Source: an uncultured Clostridia bacterium
GTDB lineage: Bacteria; Bacillota_A; Clostridia; Oscillospirales; Oscillospiraceae
NCBI GenBank assembly: GCA_949289625.1
Contig: CASEPH010000089.1
Location: 1-33,042 of the forward strand
Direction of reading: 5' to 3'
Length of the DNA stretch: 33,042 bases
The translations under genes and the position numbers were made by a program. The notes under the pieces were generated by a model. The model was not told the DNA's origin. It was given only the letters and a program-made list of their open reading frames with translations, and searched no databases. Shown here one piece after another: positions 16,610-24,488 of this stretch. Every line of letters begins with the position of its first letter. Position 1 is the first letter of the stretch.

Positions 16610-18316
16610 ATGAAAATCAATCGTTTGACGGGGTTGCTGCTGGCAATGGCTATGGTGCTGGCAATGCTCTCCGGCTGTGGCGGGGAAGAGTCCACCTCGT
16701 CTCAGCAGACCTCCAGCACGACCCAAACGACGGCACAGGAGTCTGAAGAGACTACGGCTGCCGCCGAGGAAGGCAGCGTGGCGGAAACCTCTGCCGCGGA
16801 AACGGTAGAGGCGGCGGATTACGAGCCCATCACCTATCCGCTGGAGGAAACCACCAGCTTCACCTACTACATGATCAAGGACCTTGGGCAGGCTTCCAAC
16901 CTTGCCAGCTGGAATGATCATCCCATGCTGCAGGTCATCCAGGAGAAGACAGGAATTTCTCTGGAACTTCAGGCCGTATCTCAGACCAACGGCTCTGATA
17001 TGATGAACCTGATGCTGGCCTCTGGCGACTACCCGGACATGATCGAATCCATGTCCTACTCCACCGGCTTTGCAGCGGCTATGGATGACGACATTGTATT
17101 GGAAATCACCGACATGATCGAGGAGTATGCACCGGACTACAACAAACTCCTGACGGAAAACCCGGATTATAAGAAATCCATCACCACTGATGACGGTCGT
17201 ATCGGTATCTTTGCTTCGATTACCCAGGGCAGCCGGGGACCCTCCGACGGCCTGATGATCAACCAGGACTGGTTGGATGAGTGCGGACTGGAAGCGCCGG
17301 TGACCTTTGACGATATGGAAGAGGTGCTGACTGCCTTTAAGAACAAGTACACCCTGACCAACCCACTGTACCTGGTGGGTGACGGTGTGCTGGACAATGA
17401 CCAGCTCTCCGCCAGTTTCGGTGTTGCGCTGAAGTTTAACTCTATCACCGGTGAAGGTGGTTTCTATGTGGATGAGGACGGTACCGTTCAGTTTGGCTAC
17501 ACCCAGGAGGGCTTTGAGGAGTATGTAACTCTGATGCACGACTGGTACGAAAAGGGCCTGCTCTCTTCGGACTTCCTGTCCAACACCACCGACTATATGA
17601 ACGATGACCTGATCGGGGAAATTGCTTCCCAGTCTGTGGGTATCTTCTCTCGTGGCGATGGCCTCATCGATATGCTGCGGAATATCTCCGGCTCCAATCT
17701 GGTGGCTCTGGCAGATCCTGTGGTGAACGAGGGTGATACCATTCATCTGGGCAATGCTGAGCCTCTGCCTTCTACCAATCAGGGTGTTGTGGTCACCACT
17801 GGATGTGATGAACCGGAGCTGTGCTGCCAGTTCCTCAACTGGTGGTATACCGAGGATGGATTCCTGGCTGGTACCTATGGCCAGGAGGGTGTTTCCTTTG
17901 AGTTTGATGAAAATGGTGATCCTCAGTACACGGAGATGATGACTTCCACTGAAGGGACTACTCTCAGCTCCCAGAAGATCGACTACTGCGGACCGCTGCA
18001 GCTCCTCATTGACGGTACCACGCCGGAGGCTTCCTATTCCGAGGTGGCCCAGGAAGCTCCTGTGATTTGGGGCAGCAACAAGGATGGCGCCTATGAGATT
18101 CCCGATGCAGTGGAACTGACTGCTGACGAAGGCGACGAGTTTAACACGTACTTCAGTGACATTGCCACGTTGTGCAGACAGTATACTGTCCAGTTTATTA
18201 CCGGCGACGCGGATCTCAGCGAGGTAGCTTCCTTCCAGGCACAGCTGGAGGAGATGGGCGTTCAGAACTGCTGCGATATCTACCAGGCGGCCCTGGATCG
18301 CTATAACCAGCGGTAA
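16610..18316 (+). CDS. Extracellular solute-binding lipoprotein 1 (LplA/YtcQ-like)
   Basis: A 568-residue lipoprotein. The signal peptide ends in the lipobox LSGC with the lipidated Cys23, and a Ser/Thr/Gln/Glu-rich linker to about residue 70 tethers the binding domain outside the membrane. Hallmarks of the family 1 solute-binding proteins that serve large-substrate ABC importers are LASGDYPDMIES and ITDMIEEYAPDYNKLL, and length matches LplA/YtcQ. No ABC permease or ATPase is encoded anywhere in the window, so it is an orphan. It may borrow a distant transporter or act as a scavenger or sensor. It has its own operator/promoter and a terminator directly after it. It is closely related to lipoprotein 2. 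Confidence 0.85.
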   Translation: MKINRLTGLLLAMAMVLAMLSGCGGEESTSSQQTSSTTQTTAQESEETTAAAEEGSVAETSAAETVEAADYEPITYPLEETTSFTYYMIKDLGQASNLASWNDHPMLQVIQEKTGISLELQAVSQTNGSDMMNLMLASGDYPDMIESMSYSTGFAAAMDDDIVLEITDMIEEYAPDYNKLLTENPDYKKSITTDDGRIGIFASITQGSRGPSDGLMINQDWLDECGLEAPVTFDDMEEVLTAFKNKYTLTNPLYLVGDGVLDNDQLSASFGVALKFNSITGEGGFYVDEDGTVQFGYTQEGFEEYVTLMHDWYEKGLLSSDFLSNTTDYMNDDLIGEIASQSVGIFSRGDGLIDMLRNISGSNLVALADPVVNEGDTIHLGNAEPLPSTNQGVVVTTGCDEPELCCQFLNWWYTEDGFLAGTYGQEGVSFEFDENGDPQYTEMMTSTEGTTLSSQKIDYCGPLQLLIDGTTPEASYSEVAQEAPVIWGSNKDGAYEIPDAVELTADEGDEFNTYFSDIATLCRQYTVQFITGDADLSEVASFQAQLEEMGVQNCCDIYQAALDRYNQR

Positions 18317-18359
18317 TGAAAAGCATCAACTAATTCAATAGAAAGCTAATAAAAAAGCG

Positions 18360-18399
18360 CTGGGCTGGAATCCTTTCAAGGATTTCAGCCCAGATTTTT
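18360..18399 (+). terminator. Rho-independent terminator after lipoprotein 1
   Basis: 14-bp stem CTGGGCTGGAATCC / GGATTTCAGCCCAG with one G-T pair, loop TTTCAA, then ATTTTTG; preceded by an A-run. Confidence 0.88.
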
Positions 18400-18412
18400 G
18401 ATCCTAGAAGTA

Positions 18413-18476
18413 ATAACCCTGGGTTATTCTCGTTAACAAATATGTATTGGAAATAAGGGAGATATTTCGATAATAT
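18413..18476 (+). promoter_or_regulatory. LysR-type operator and promoter of lipoprotein 2
   Basis: Perfect palindrome ATAACC-CTG-GGTTAT at 18413-18427. Promoter TTGGAA (18447-18452), 18-nt spacer, TAATAT (18471-18476). Palindrome centre to -35 is 27 nt, as at the other three sites. Confidence 0.85.
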
Positions 18477-18510
18477 TTTGTTAGAAACTTCTAAAAGGAG
18501 GCGGGTTATT

Positions 18511-20244
18511 TTGAAAAAGAATCGTTATTTTGCACTACTTTTGGCGCTGTGCCTTTGTTTGGGACTGCTGGCTGGATGCGGTGGTGAAACTACGTCAGTA
18601 GCCACGACAGAATCCAAAGAGGAAACTGTGGAGTCCACTGTGTCTGCTGCGCCGGAAACCAACCAGGATGAAGCACCGGAGACGGAGACCTCCGTTGTGG
18701 AGGAACCGGGTTCCACGCTGGAATCTGGAGAGCCGGAATGGGAATACACGCCCATTTCCTATCCTTTGACGGAGCAGGAGACTTCCCTGGACTACTGGAT
18801 TATCTGGGAGCTGTCCCCGGACACCATCTACAGCGACATCAATGAGCATGTGGTCATCCAGGAGCTGGCAGAGGCCACCGGTGTACGGCTGAACATTCTG
18901 GCCCAGTCTCAGACCGCTGGACAGACCAACACGGATCTGATGATCGCTTCCGGCGATTACCCGGATCTCATCGGTATGTTCTCCTATTCCACTGGCATGG
19001 ATGCAGCTATCGAGGATGAGGTGGTTGTGGACATCAAAGAGGATATTTCCACCATGGCTCCGGACTACTACAAGTACCTGATCGAGAATGACAACGAGCT
19101 GTGGAGAGCCGTTCAGACCGACGAGGGCCATATTGGCGCGTTTGTCGTGGTGGGGACTGAGCCGGAGGTTACTGACGGCATGATGACCTTCCAGTTTATG
19201 CTCGATGAGCTGGGCTATTCTGTGGATACCCTCAAGACCATTGATGATTATGAGCAGTATCTGACGGCAGCTAAAGAAAAGTATGGCATGGCTTCTCCGC
19301 TATATCTGCCCGGTGACTTTATGCTGGACGGCGACGCCATCTGCAACGCATTTGGCGTGTCCTTGAAAATTGACGCCATTACCGGAGACCTTCCTTGGAC
19401 CGTAGAGGATGGCGAGGTGAAGTTCGGCTACCTGGAGGAAGGCTTTACCGATTATATCACGCTGATGAACAGCTGGTATGAAAAGGGCCTCATCGATTCC
19501 GATACGGCTTCTCATCCCACAGACTATAAGAATGACGACATGATCAACCTGATTGCCAACAAGCAGATTGCAGTATTCAACCGGGGCAGCGGCCTGGTAG
19601 ATCTGCTTTCCAACATTTCCGGGGAACAGGTGGCGCCCACCTACGCTCCCGTGGTCAACGACGGCGATCAGCTCCATATCGGCGGTCCTGCCAGCACGGT
19701 TTCCGGAGAGTCTGGTCTTGTAATTACTACTGGCTGCGAGGATTATGAGCTGGCCATGAACTTCTGCAACTACCTCTATACGGATGAGTTCTACATTCCT
19801 TCCAACTACGGCGTGGAGGGTGAGACCTATACCATCGACGAGAGCGGCGAGCCGCAGTTTGAAGAGTGGACCTATACCACCCCAGGCCGGACCTTCTCCT
19901 CTGTACTGATGGACTATACCCTTCTGACGCAGGTGGATGCCAATGTGACCACTCCGGGTATGTCCGAAGCGGCCCTTAGCTGTGATCCTGTTTGGGGCAG
20001 CAATCTGGACAGCGAATATGATTATCCCATGGCTGCAGCCATGACCATGGATGAAAGCGACTCCTACAATCAGCGGGTAGGCGATATTGTGACCTTGTGC
20101 CAGCAGTATACCGCCAAGTTTATCACCGGCGAACTGCCGCTGAGTGATATTCCCTCTTTCCAGGAGCAGATCCGGTCCACCGGCATTGACCAGTGCATTG
20201 AGGCAAAGCAGTCCGCTTACGACCGCTATATGTCCAGAGAGTAA
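18511..20244 (+). CDS. Extracellular solute-binding lipoprotein 2 (LplA/YtcQ-like)
   Basis: A 577-residue paralogue of lipoprotein 1 with the same plan. The signal peptide ends in LAGC (Cys23), a Glu/Thr/Ser-rich linker follows, then the binding domain with IASGDYPDLIGMFSYSTGMDAAIEDEVV, nearly matching lipoprotein 1 in this stretch. The C-termini also correspond (TLCQQYTAKFITGE). The start is TTG at 18511, 9 nt after AAGGAGG; translation from 18478 would begin before the expected transcript start. It is transcribed alone from its own LysR-type promoter. Two separately promoted paralogues in one regulon suggest two related ligands or a dosage effect (inference). Confidence 0.85.
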   Translation: MKKNRYFALLLALCLCLGLLAGCGGETTSVATTESKEETVESTVSAAPETNQDEAPETETSVVEEPGSTLESGEPEWEYTPISYPLTEQETSLDYWIIWELSPDTIYSDINEHVVIQELAEATGVRLNILAQSQTAGQTNTDLMIASGDYPDLIGMFSYSTGMDAAIEDEVVVDIKEDISTMAPDYYKYLIENDNELWRAVQTDEGHIGAFVVVGTEPEVTDGMMTFQFMLDELGYSVDTLKTIDDYEQYLTAAKEKYGMASPLYLPGDFMLDGDAICNAFGVSLKIDAITGDLPWTVEDGEVKFGYLEEGFTDYITLMNSWYEKGLIDSDTASHPTDYKNDDMINLIANKQIAVFNRGSGLVDLLSNISGEQVAPTYAPVVNDGDQLHIGGPASTVSGESGLVITTGCEDYELAMNFCNYLYTDEFYIPSNYGVEGETYTIDESGEPQFEEWTYTTPGRTFSSVLMDYTLLTQVDANVTTPGMSEAALSCDPVWGSNLDSEYDYPMAAAMTMDESDSYNQRVGDIVTLCQQYTAKFITGELPLSDIPSFQEQIRSTGIDQCIEAKQSAYDRYMSRE

Positions 20245-20301
20245 CGCCGAAAGCCGCTTCTGTGCTGAGGCTGTGTTAAAAATTCCTTCCATATTGTGCA
20301 A

Positions 20302-20325
20302 AGGCAGGAGCTTGGGCTCCTGCCT
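20302..20325. terminator. Hairpin between lipoprotein 2 and the convergent NAGPA gene
   Basis: 10-bp perfect stem AGGCAGGAGC / GCTCCTGCCT with a 4-nt TTGG loop. T-runs on either side are short, so terminator strength is uncertain. Confidence 0.55.
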
Positions 20326-20347
20326 CTGCCGCTATATGCGGGAATAA

Positions 20348-21565
20348 CTATGATGCACGGTAAACCCATGCCGTAGGAAGTGTTCGACCTTCGGGCAAAG
20401 CGGTATTGGAACAGCGGGTGATATATTCCCCGTCGTAGTACATGATGGCGCTAGTGCCGCCGTCCAGGTTCAGAGCCTGTACACATCCGTATTGCAGCAT
20501 CACTTCCCCAACTTCGTCCAGACCGCATCCAAAGCTGTCCAGCAGACGGCCCTCCACCACCACCATCATGGTTTCCAGTCGGGCCGTTTGTCCCAATACG
20601 ACCCAGGGTTGGATGCTGGTCCAGTCATTTTCTATATATTCTCCGTCGACAATAATGGCAGGCTGAAATTCGCAGGCGTCTGTGGTATCGTTGTTAATGG
20701 GAGATGTGGAATCCACAATATACATCCGACCGTCACTGCGAAGCTCCAGACGTTTTGCGGTGGCACCAAGACGGGAACCGTAAATTTGACCGCTGCAAAT
20801 AGCCAAGCCGGAGAGGTCTCCGCCGTTGCCCTTACCCTCTGGATCCAGGAAAGCGCTGCCGGTGATGGCCAAAATCCCGTTGTTTGCCTCGCAAATGGTC
20901 CCTACCGTTTGACCAGTGGAACCAATCGTTTCTGCGGGACAAAGAGAGAGACGGCCGGTGTCCTTGCAAATAGCCATGACACCTCTGGTGCGGCCTGTGG
21001 AAAGGGATAGGCGTATTAAAACAATCCCTGCATTGGCGTTCACTGCCAGGACCTGATCGCCGTGAATTGTTTGTATTTCTGTGCCGTCCTCCTCCAGACT
21101 GCTTTCGTTAATATTCAAGTTTTGCCATCCATCTGCCAGAGCCTCTGGATGGACCTCCAGATAGGCATACACAGAATCACGATCCAGTTCCGGAAACAGA
21201 CTAAAAAATATGTCCTCTCCATTGGTGTCAGATGCTTCTAAGCTGCTCTTCTCATAAAGAATTCCCTGTTGTGGCAGAGAAGAAGAATCTGTGCCGAGTG
21301 TATTTTCTTCCGGACGACGATTAGACGCTTTTTGCTCGGTGCTTGTGGGAGATGGGCTCCATATTGCGTTCAAGCTAATCGAAAAATACCCGGCGATGAC
21401 AATTAAAATCAGTGCTGCGGCAATAATTAGTGTTTTTTGGATCTTTCGATATGCTGGGTTCTTTTTTGTAATAGTGGCATGGACGCCCAGTGGGGTATGC
21501 GTCAAATCTGGTTTGATGGAGTTGTCGTAATAGGAATCCATCAAATCTATAATTCTAATTTTCAA
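20348..21565 (-). CDS. Transmembrane protein with C-terminal NAGPA (phosphodiester glycosidase) domain, in anti-sigma position
   Basis: A 405-residue single-pass membrane protein. Residues 1-44 are cytoplasmic, 45-65 a membrane helix (TLIIAAALILIVIAGYF), then a Ser/Glu-rich linker. From about residue 170 to the end is a NAGPA-type domain (family of N-acetylglucosamine-1-phosphodiester alpha-N-acetylglucosaminidase and YngK/EpsL-like exopolysaccharide proteins), ending in ALNLDGGTSAIMYYDG, the family signature. The start is TTG, 7 nt after AAGGAGG and overlapping the TGA of the sigma-4 segment. Position downstream of an ECF sigma factor suggests the short N-terminal tail is an anti-sigma segment, but no ZAS zinc motif is present. 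Role in cell-wall or polysaccharide turnover is inference. Confidence 0.8.
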   Translation of the reverse strand: MKIRIIDLMDSYYDNSIKPDLTHTPLGVHATITKKNPAYRKIQKTLIIAAALILIVIAGYFSISLNAIWSPSPTSTEQKASNRRPEENTLGTDSSSLPQQGILYEKSSLEASDTNGEDIFFSLFPELDRDSVYAYLEVHPEALADGWQNLNINESSLEEDGTEIQTIHGDQVLAVNANAGIVLIRLSLSTGRTRGVMAICKDTGRLSLCPAETIGSTGQTVGTICEANNGILAITGSAFLDPEGKGNGGDLSGLAICSGQIYGSRLGATAKRLELRSDGRMYIVDSTSPINNDTTDACEFQPAIIVDGEYIENDWTSIQPWVVLGQTARLETMMVVVEGRLLDSFGCGLDEVGEVMLQYGCVQALNLDGGTSAIMYYDGEYITRCSNTALPEGRTLPTAWVYRAS

Positions 21566-21828
21566 AACGATTCCTCCTTGTTCAGCATTTTTTGCAGTTT
21601 TTTTCTGCCGCGCATCAAGCGGGATAAAACTGTATTGACGGGAATGTTCATATCCATGGAGATTTCTTTTGTTGTTTGCAGATAATAGTAATGCCGTAAA
21701 AAGATTTCCCGATCCTTGGGACGCATACTATGTATGGCTCTCCGAAGTTGACGGATCTGCTCACGCTGGGCGGAGGTGTCCTCTGGGGAACTTTTGGGAT
21801 CCGGAATCTCGATGGTATCCAGCGCCAT
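21562..21828 (-). CDS. Sigma-70 region 4 segment (C-terminal part of the interrupted ECF sigma factor)
   Basis: If translated from ATG 21828, an 88-residue product with region 4: LRRAIHSMRPKDREIFLRHYYY, then the helix-turn-helix TTKEISMDMNIPVNTVLSRLMRGRKKL. It is in the same frame as the region 2 segment, 24 nt after the TAG. I see no strong ribosome-binding site before 21828. The stop overlaps the start of the NAGPA-domain gene. Confidence 0.55.
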   Translation of the reverse strand: MALDTIEIPDPKSSPEDTSAQREQIRQLRRAIHSMRPKDREIFLRHYYYLQTTKEISMDMNIPVNTVLSRLMRGRKKLQKMLNKEESF

Positions 21829-21852
21829 TGGCAGGTCCTGATGTTGCTGGAG

Positions 21853-22104
21853 CTAGGTCTTAGCCTTATTTCGGGCGGTGGTAATCAAATACGCTTTGAG
21901 CTTTCCTTCGTAAATAGAGTCGGCATGGCTCCATATGGCATAGAAGGTATCCTGCAAAAGCTCCTCTACATCCTCAGAACTTTCGGCTGTGCCCAACATA
22001 TTTGAGAGAATGGTGTAAACGTAGGGGCGATATTTTTTCATCATCAATTCTAACGCATCTTGCTGATGGTCTTTCAGTTTTCGTAGCAGATGATCGTCTG
22101 TCAT
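21853..22104 (-). CDS. Sigma-70 region 2 segment (N-terminal part of the interrupted ECF sigma factor)
   Basis: An 83-residue product carrying RNA-polymerase-core-binding and -10-recognition region 2: ALELMMKKYRPYVYTIL, then SEDVEELLQDTFYAIW and KLKAYLITTARNKAKT. ATG at 22104 follows AGGAAG. Alone it could bind core polymerase but lacks the -35-binding helix-turn-helix. Confidence 0.7.
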   Translation of the reverse strand: MTDDHLLRKLKDHQQDALELMMKKYRPYVYTILSNMLGTAESSEDVEELLQDTFYAIWSHADSIYEGKLKAYLITTARNKAKT

Positions 22105-22226
22105 GAGCTCACTTCCTCTCTCTCATCGTGTATCTATTCTATATAACTAAAGAAATGAAAAAAGATTGCATTTCGCATGCGCTTTTTAAAAAAGTGCGTA
22201 GAAATCGAACCATTTGGCTGAAAATA

Positions 22227-22235
22227 TGGTAAAAT
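22227..22235 (+). promoter_or_regulatory. Extended -10 promoter upstream of the flavodoxin-like gene
   Basis: TGG-TAAAAT (TG at 22227-22228, hexamer 22230-22235) with no good -35. It lies about 95 nt before the start codon, leaving a leader of roughly 85 nt in which I see no riboswitch. Confidence 0.4.
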
Positions 22236-22330
22236 GGATTCAGGCTTCCGTCCCCAGAACGGCAACCCTGCAGAATCGCCTGTGGAATGCCAAGGGGAAA
22301 CGGAAATACTCTGAGAAAGGACGGTGTGCT

Positions 22331-23245
22331 ATGAAGAAACGAAAAGCGGTGGTGCTTTACGGCTCCCTCACCGGCAATACGGAAATGGTGGGTAAGGCCA
22401 TGGCGGAGGTGCTGGAGGAATACGGCTTTGAGACGCATTGCGAAAAGCTGGTGGCAGGGAAGGACTGGAAGGATGATCCGGTGATCTTCTGGGAGTACGA
22501 TATTGTAGTACTGGGTTCCCTGATTGTGGCCGGACTGCCCTATAAGGAGGTCTACCAGCTGTTGGGACTCCAGGGGAACCGGAACATCATGGGGACCACT
22601 ATGAATCCCAGCCAGCCCATGGATCCGGAAGGCAATCCTATGGGCCGCCTTATGGTCCATTCCGGCATTCCGGGTATTGTGGCTCCATCGGTTGCCACAG
22701 GCAGTCCTGGAGCCAAGGGAGACAATCTTCCCACGATCTATGGCGTTGTGTACGCCACCTATGGCGGCAGTGGCGTGGGACCTCCGGAGTGCTACGGGAC
22801 GCTGGAAGTGCTGGAGGAGCTGCTCCGAGTCAACGGCGTTCGTACTGTGGGCAAGTTTGCCTGCCCTGGTAAAGAAATGCGCCATGAGGCGGTGGATGGC
22901 ATTGCCAAGGATCTGAACGTCAATATTGCAGACGCCATGGCCATGATCAACCGATATACTCTGAATCCGGAGGCGGAGGAATTTCAGAAAATGAGTCCAG
23001 AAAAGCTGACGGTAATCCGCAAGTATCTGGGGATTGAGGATGATTATTCCATGCTGGGGGGTAACGATCCCCTTGGAATCGGAAAGCCCGGCTCCACCTT
23101 CTGGCACTACGACAGCGGCAAACGGCCTTCGCAGAGAGATCTTACCAAGGCCAGAATCTTCATGGCGGAGATCATCGAGGACTATTTCCTCACCACCACT
23201 GGGGATCCCAGACCGCCCTACGCCATGTACACCTGCATCAGCTAG
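22331..23245 (+). CDS. Flavodoxin-like FMN protein with long C-terminal extension
   Basis: A 304-residue cytoplasmic protein. Residues 1-170 resemble a flavodoxin domain: the phosphate loop GSLTGNTEMVGKAM (about residues 11-24) is the classical T/S-x-T-G-x-T FMN site, followed by WEYDIVVLGSLIVAG and the later YATYGGSGVGPPECYGTLE. Residues ~190-304 are an extension rich in Pro, Met and Tyr that I do not recognise. Flavodoxins carry electrons at low potential, so this may feed the flavoprotein reductases (inference). ATG at 22331 follows AAAGGA; the upstream in-frame TTG at 22214 overlaps the promoter region. It is convergent with LysR 2. Confidence 0.78.
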   Translation: MKKRKAVVLYGSLTGNTEMVGKAMAEVLEEYGFETHCEKLVAGKDWKDDPVIFWEYDIVVLGSLIVAGLPYKEVYQLLGLQGNRNIMGTTMNPSQPMDPEGNPMGRLMVHSGIPGIVAPSVATGSPGAKGDNLPTIYGVVYATYGGSGVGPPECYGTLEVLEELLRVNGVRTVGKFACPGKEMRHEAVDGIAKDLNVNIADAMAMINRYTLNPEAEEFQKMSPEKLTVIRKYLGIEDDYSMLGGNDPLGIGKPGSTFWHYDSGKRPSQRDLTKARIFMAEIIEDYFLTTTGDPRPPYAMYTCIS

Positions 23246-23262
23246 CATTGTGCATATTTATG

Positions 23263-23303
23263 AAAGAAGCAGCGAGGTCCAGAACAGGCCTCGTTGCTTC
23301 TTT
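23263..23303 (+). terminator. Terminator-like hairpin after the flavodoxin-like gene
   Basis: 15-bp stem AAAGAAGCAGCGAGG / CCTCGTTGCTTCTTT with one G-T pair and an 11-nt loop; T-tract limited to the stem end. Confidence 0.7.
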
Positions 23304-23385
23304 GATAGGAGGCGCTTACGGCCTTTGATGGGATGGTACTCCAGAGGGGAAATGCATGAATGCGTCCACAACTTGATACGAAATA

Positions 23386-23423
23386 ATCCCGCTTCCACAA
23401 CTTCCTGGTTGTAGAAGCGGGAT
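23386..23423 (-). terminator. Rho-independent terminator after LysR 2
   Basis: 16-bp stem (23386-23401 with 23408-23423, one mismatch), loop of 6 nt, five bases after the LysR 2 stop. On minus it is followed by ATTATTT, on plus by CCTTTTAT, so it could work both ways. Confidence 0.8.
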
Positions 23424-23427
23424 CCTT

Positions 23428-24333
23428 TTATAGATGTGCAGGATAATACCATTGGTCAGGATTGCAATTTGCTTTTAGGAAGTCTACAAAGGCGACGGTA
23501 AGCCGGCTGGCCTGTTCCGGACGGAACAGACAGAGCAGATGGACATCTTCCCCCGGAAGACGATAGGCCCGGACTGCTGGATTTGTATGCAGCACACTGA
23601 AACCGGTGCCGAAGGCCACGGCAGAGCCCATCTCCGCCATGAGGTAGGTAGAGTAGGGATTGGCGGTATTGCAAACGTAGTCCGGTACAAAATGGTCTCT
23701 GGAGCAGATGGAATAGATCCGGTTGGTACGAAAATCTGAGTTGGTAAGATAGAAAGGCAGCGAACGAAAATCCCGCAGGGTGGCGGTGGTAGAGGCCATG
23801 GGATTTTCTTTTCCCACAAAGAAATAGAAAGGAGTCCTGCACAGTGGGATGGTTTCCAGCTCTGAAAACTCACTGCCGAAATCATCGGTACAGAGTACCA
23901 GATCAAACTTTCCCTCGGAAATCCAGGAAATCAGGTCGTTATAAGTATCCGGCTGACCAAACCAGATCTGGGCAGCCTCCTGTTCCTGAAATTTTGCGCA
24001 GAGAGGATGAATAAAGGGACCGGGTCGCAGTCCTGCGGCACAGCCGATGTTCAAAACTCTTCCATTGTTGCGCTCGTTATTATGGATCTCCACCATGGCC
24101 AGTTCCAAACCACGACGCATGGAATAAAAGGTTTTTTGCATGACCTGGCCAGCTTCCGTCAATTCTACCCCGCGGGGAACCCGGGAAAAAAGAATACAGT
24201 CCAGTTCCTGTTCCAGCTGGCTGATCTGTTTACTGAGGGCCTGTTGGGTGATATGCAGTTCCTTTGCCGCAGTAGAAAAATTCAAAAGCTCAGACAGGAC
24301 CAGAAAATACTTAATTTTTGTTTCATTGAGCAT
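23428..24333 (-). CDS. LysR-type transcriptional regulator 2
   Basis: A 301-residue LysR regulator. The helix-turn-helix is at residues ~4-60 (YFLVLSELLNFSTAAKELHITQQALSKQISQLEQEL), and the effector domain follows from about residue 90 (VLNIGCAAGLRPG). The start is ATG 24333 (MLNETKIKYF) because LysR proteins open at this point; the frame stays open to 24378 but adds an unlikely FCRKICYIVSGDS leader. It is divergent from the operon starting at 24489, the usual LysR arrangement, and is probably its regulator. Its recognition helix differs from LysR 1 (ITQQALSKQ versus VSQPALSKT), consistent with the absence of a good ATAACC palindrome here. Confidence 0.92.
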   Translation of the reverse strand: MLNETKIKYFLVLSELLNFSTAAKELHITQQALSKQISQLEQELDCILFSRVPRGVELTEAGQVMQKTFYSMRRGLELAMVEIHNNERNNGRVLNIGCAAGLRPGPFIHPLCAKFQEQEAAQIWFGQPDTYNDLISWISEGKFDLVLCTDDFGSEFSELETIPLCRTPFYFFVGKENPMASTTATLRDFRSLPFYLTNSDFRTNRIYSICSRDHFVPDYVCNTANPYSTYLMAEMGSAVAFGTGFSVLHTNPAVRAYRLPGEDVHLLCLFRPEQASRLTVAFVDFLKANCNPDQWYYPAHL

Positions 24334-24390
24334 AGAATCACCAGAAACAATATAGCATATTTTTCGGCAAAAATCCACAAGGCACTTTGG

Positions 24391-24454
24391 GCAAAACGGT
24401 TGTATATTGTGAGAAAAAGAGTTGTTTTTCCTGCGGCGCCGGGATCGATATAAT
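24391..24454 (+). promoter_or_regulatory. Promoter and weak operator candidate of the second SnoaL operon
   Basis: TATAAT at 24449-24454 with a weak TTTTTC -35 at 24425-24430 (18-nt spacer), consistent with an activator-dependent promoter. At the position equivalent to the cluster 1 operators is only a short AAC-G-GTT symmetry (24395-24401). A longer AT-rich repeat ATTTTT-N4-AAAAAT lies at 24359-24374. Confidence 0.4.
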
Positions 24455-24488
24455 GGAATCAGTTTTGATTAGAAAAGAGGGATTTGCA

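Larger units (their letters stand above)
21562..22104 (-). pseudogene. ECF-type sigma factor gene interrupted by an in-frame TAG codon
   Basis: A single reading frame across this span encodes a complete ECF sigma factor of about 180 residues, broken only by TAG at 21855-21853. Residues before the stop form sigma region 2 and residues after it form region 4, so the stop lies in the flexible linker between them. Flanking codons read ..NKAKT-TAG-LQQHQDLPMALDT. A CAG-to-TAG change would account for it. No frameshift is involved. Alternatives are re-initiation at ATG 21828 giving a two-piece sigma factor, amber suppression, or a base-call error. The membrane NAGPA gene overlaps its end. Confidence 0.75.

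Noticed and set aside
18511..20244. The two tandem lipoproteins as a recent duplication or assembly artefact
   Set aside because: They differ clearly in linker and domain sequence and each has its own operator, promoter and start codon, so they are established paralogues.
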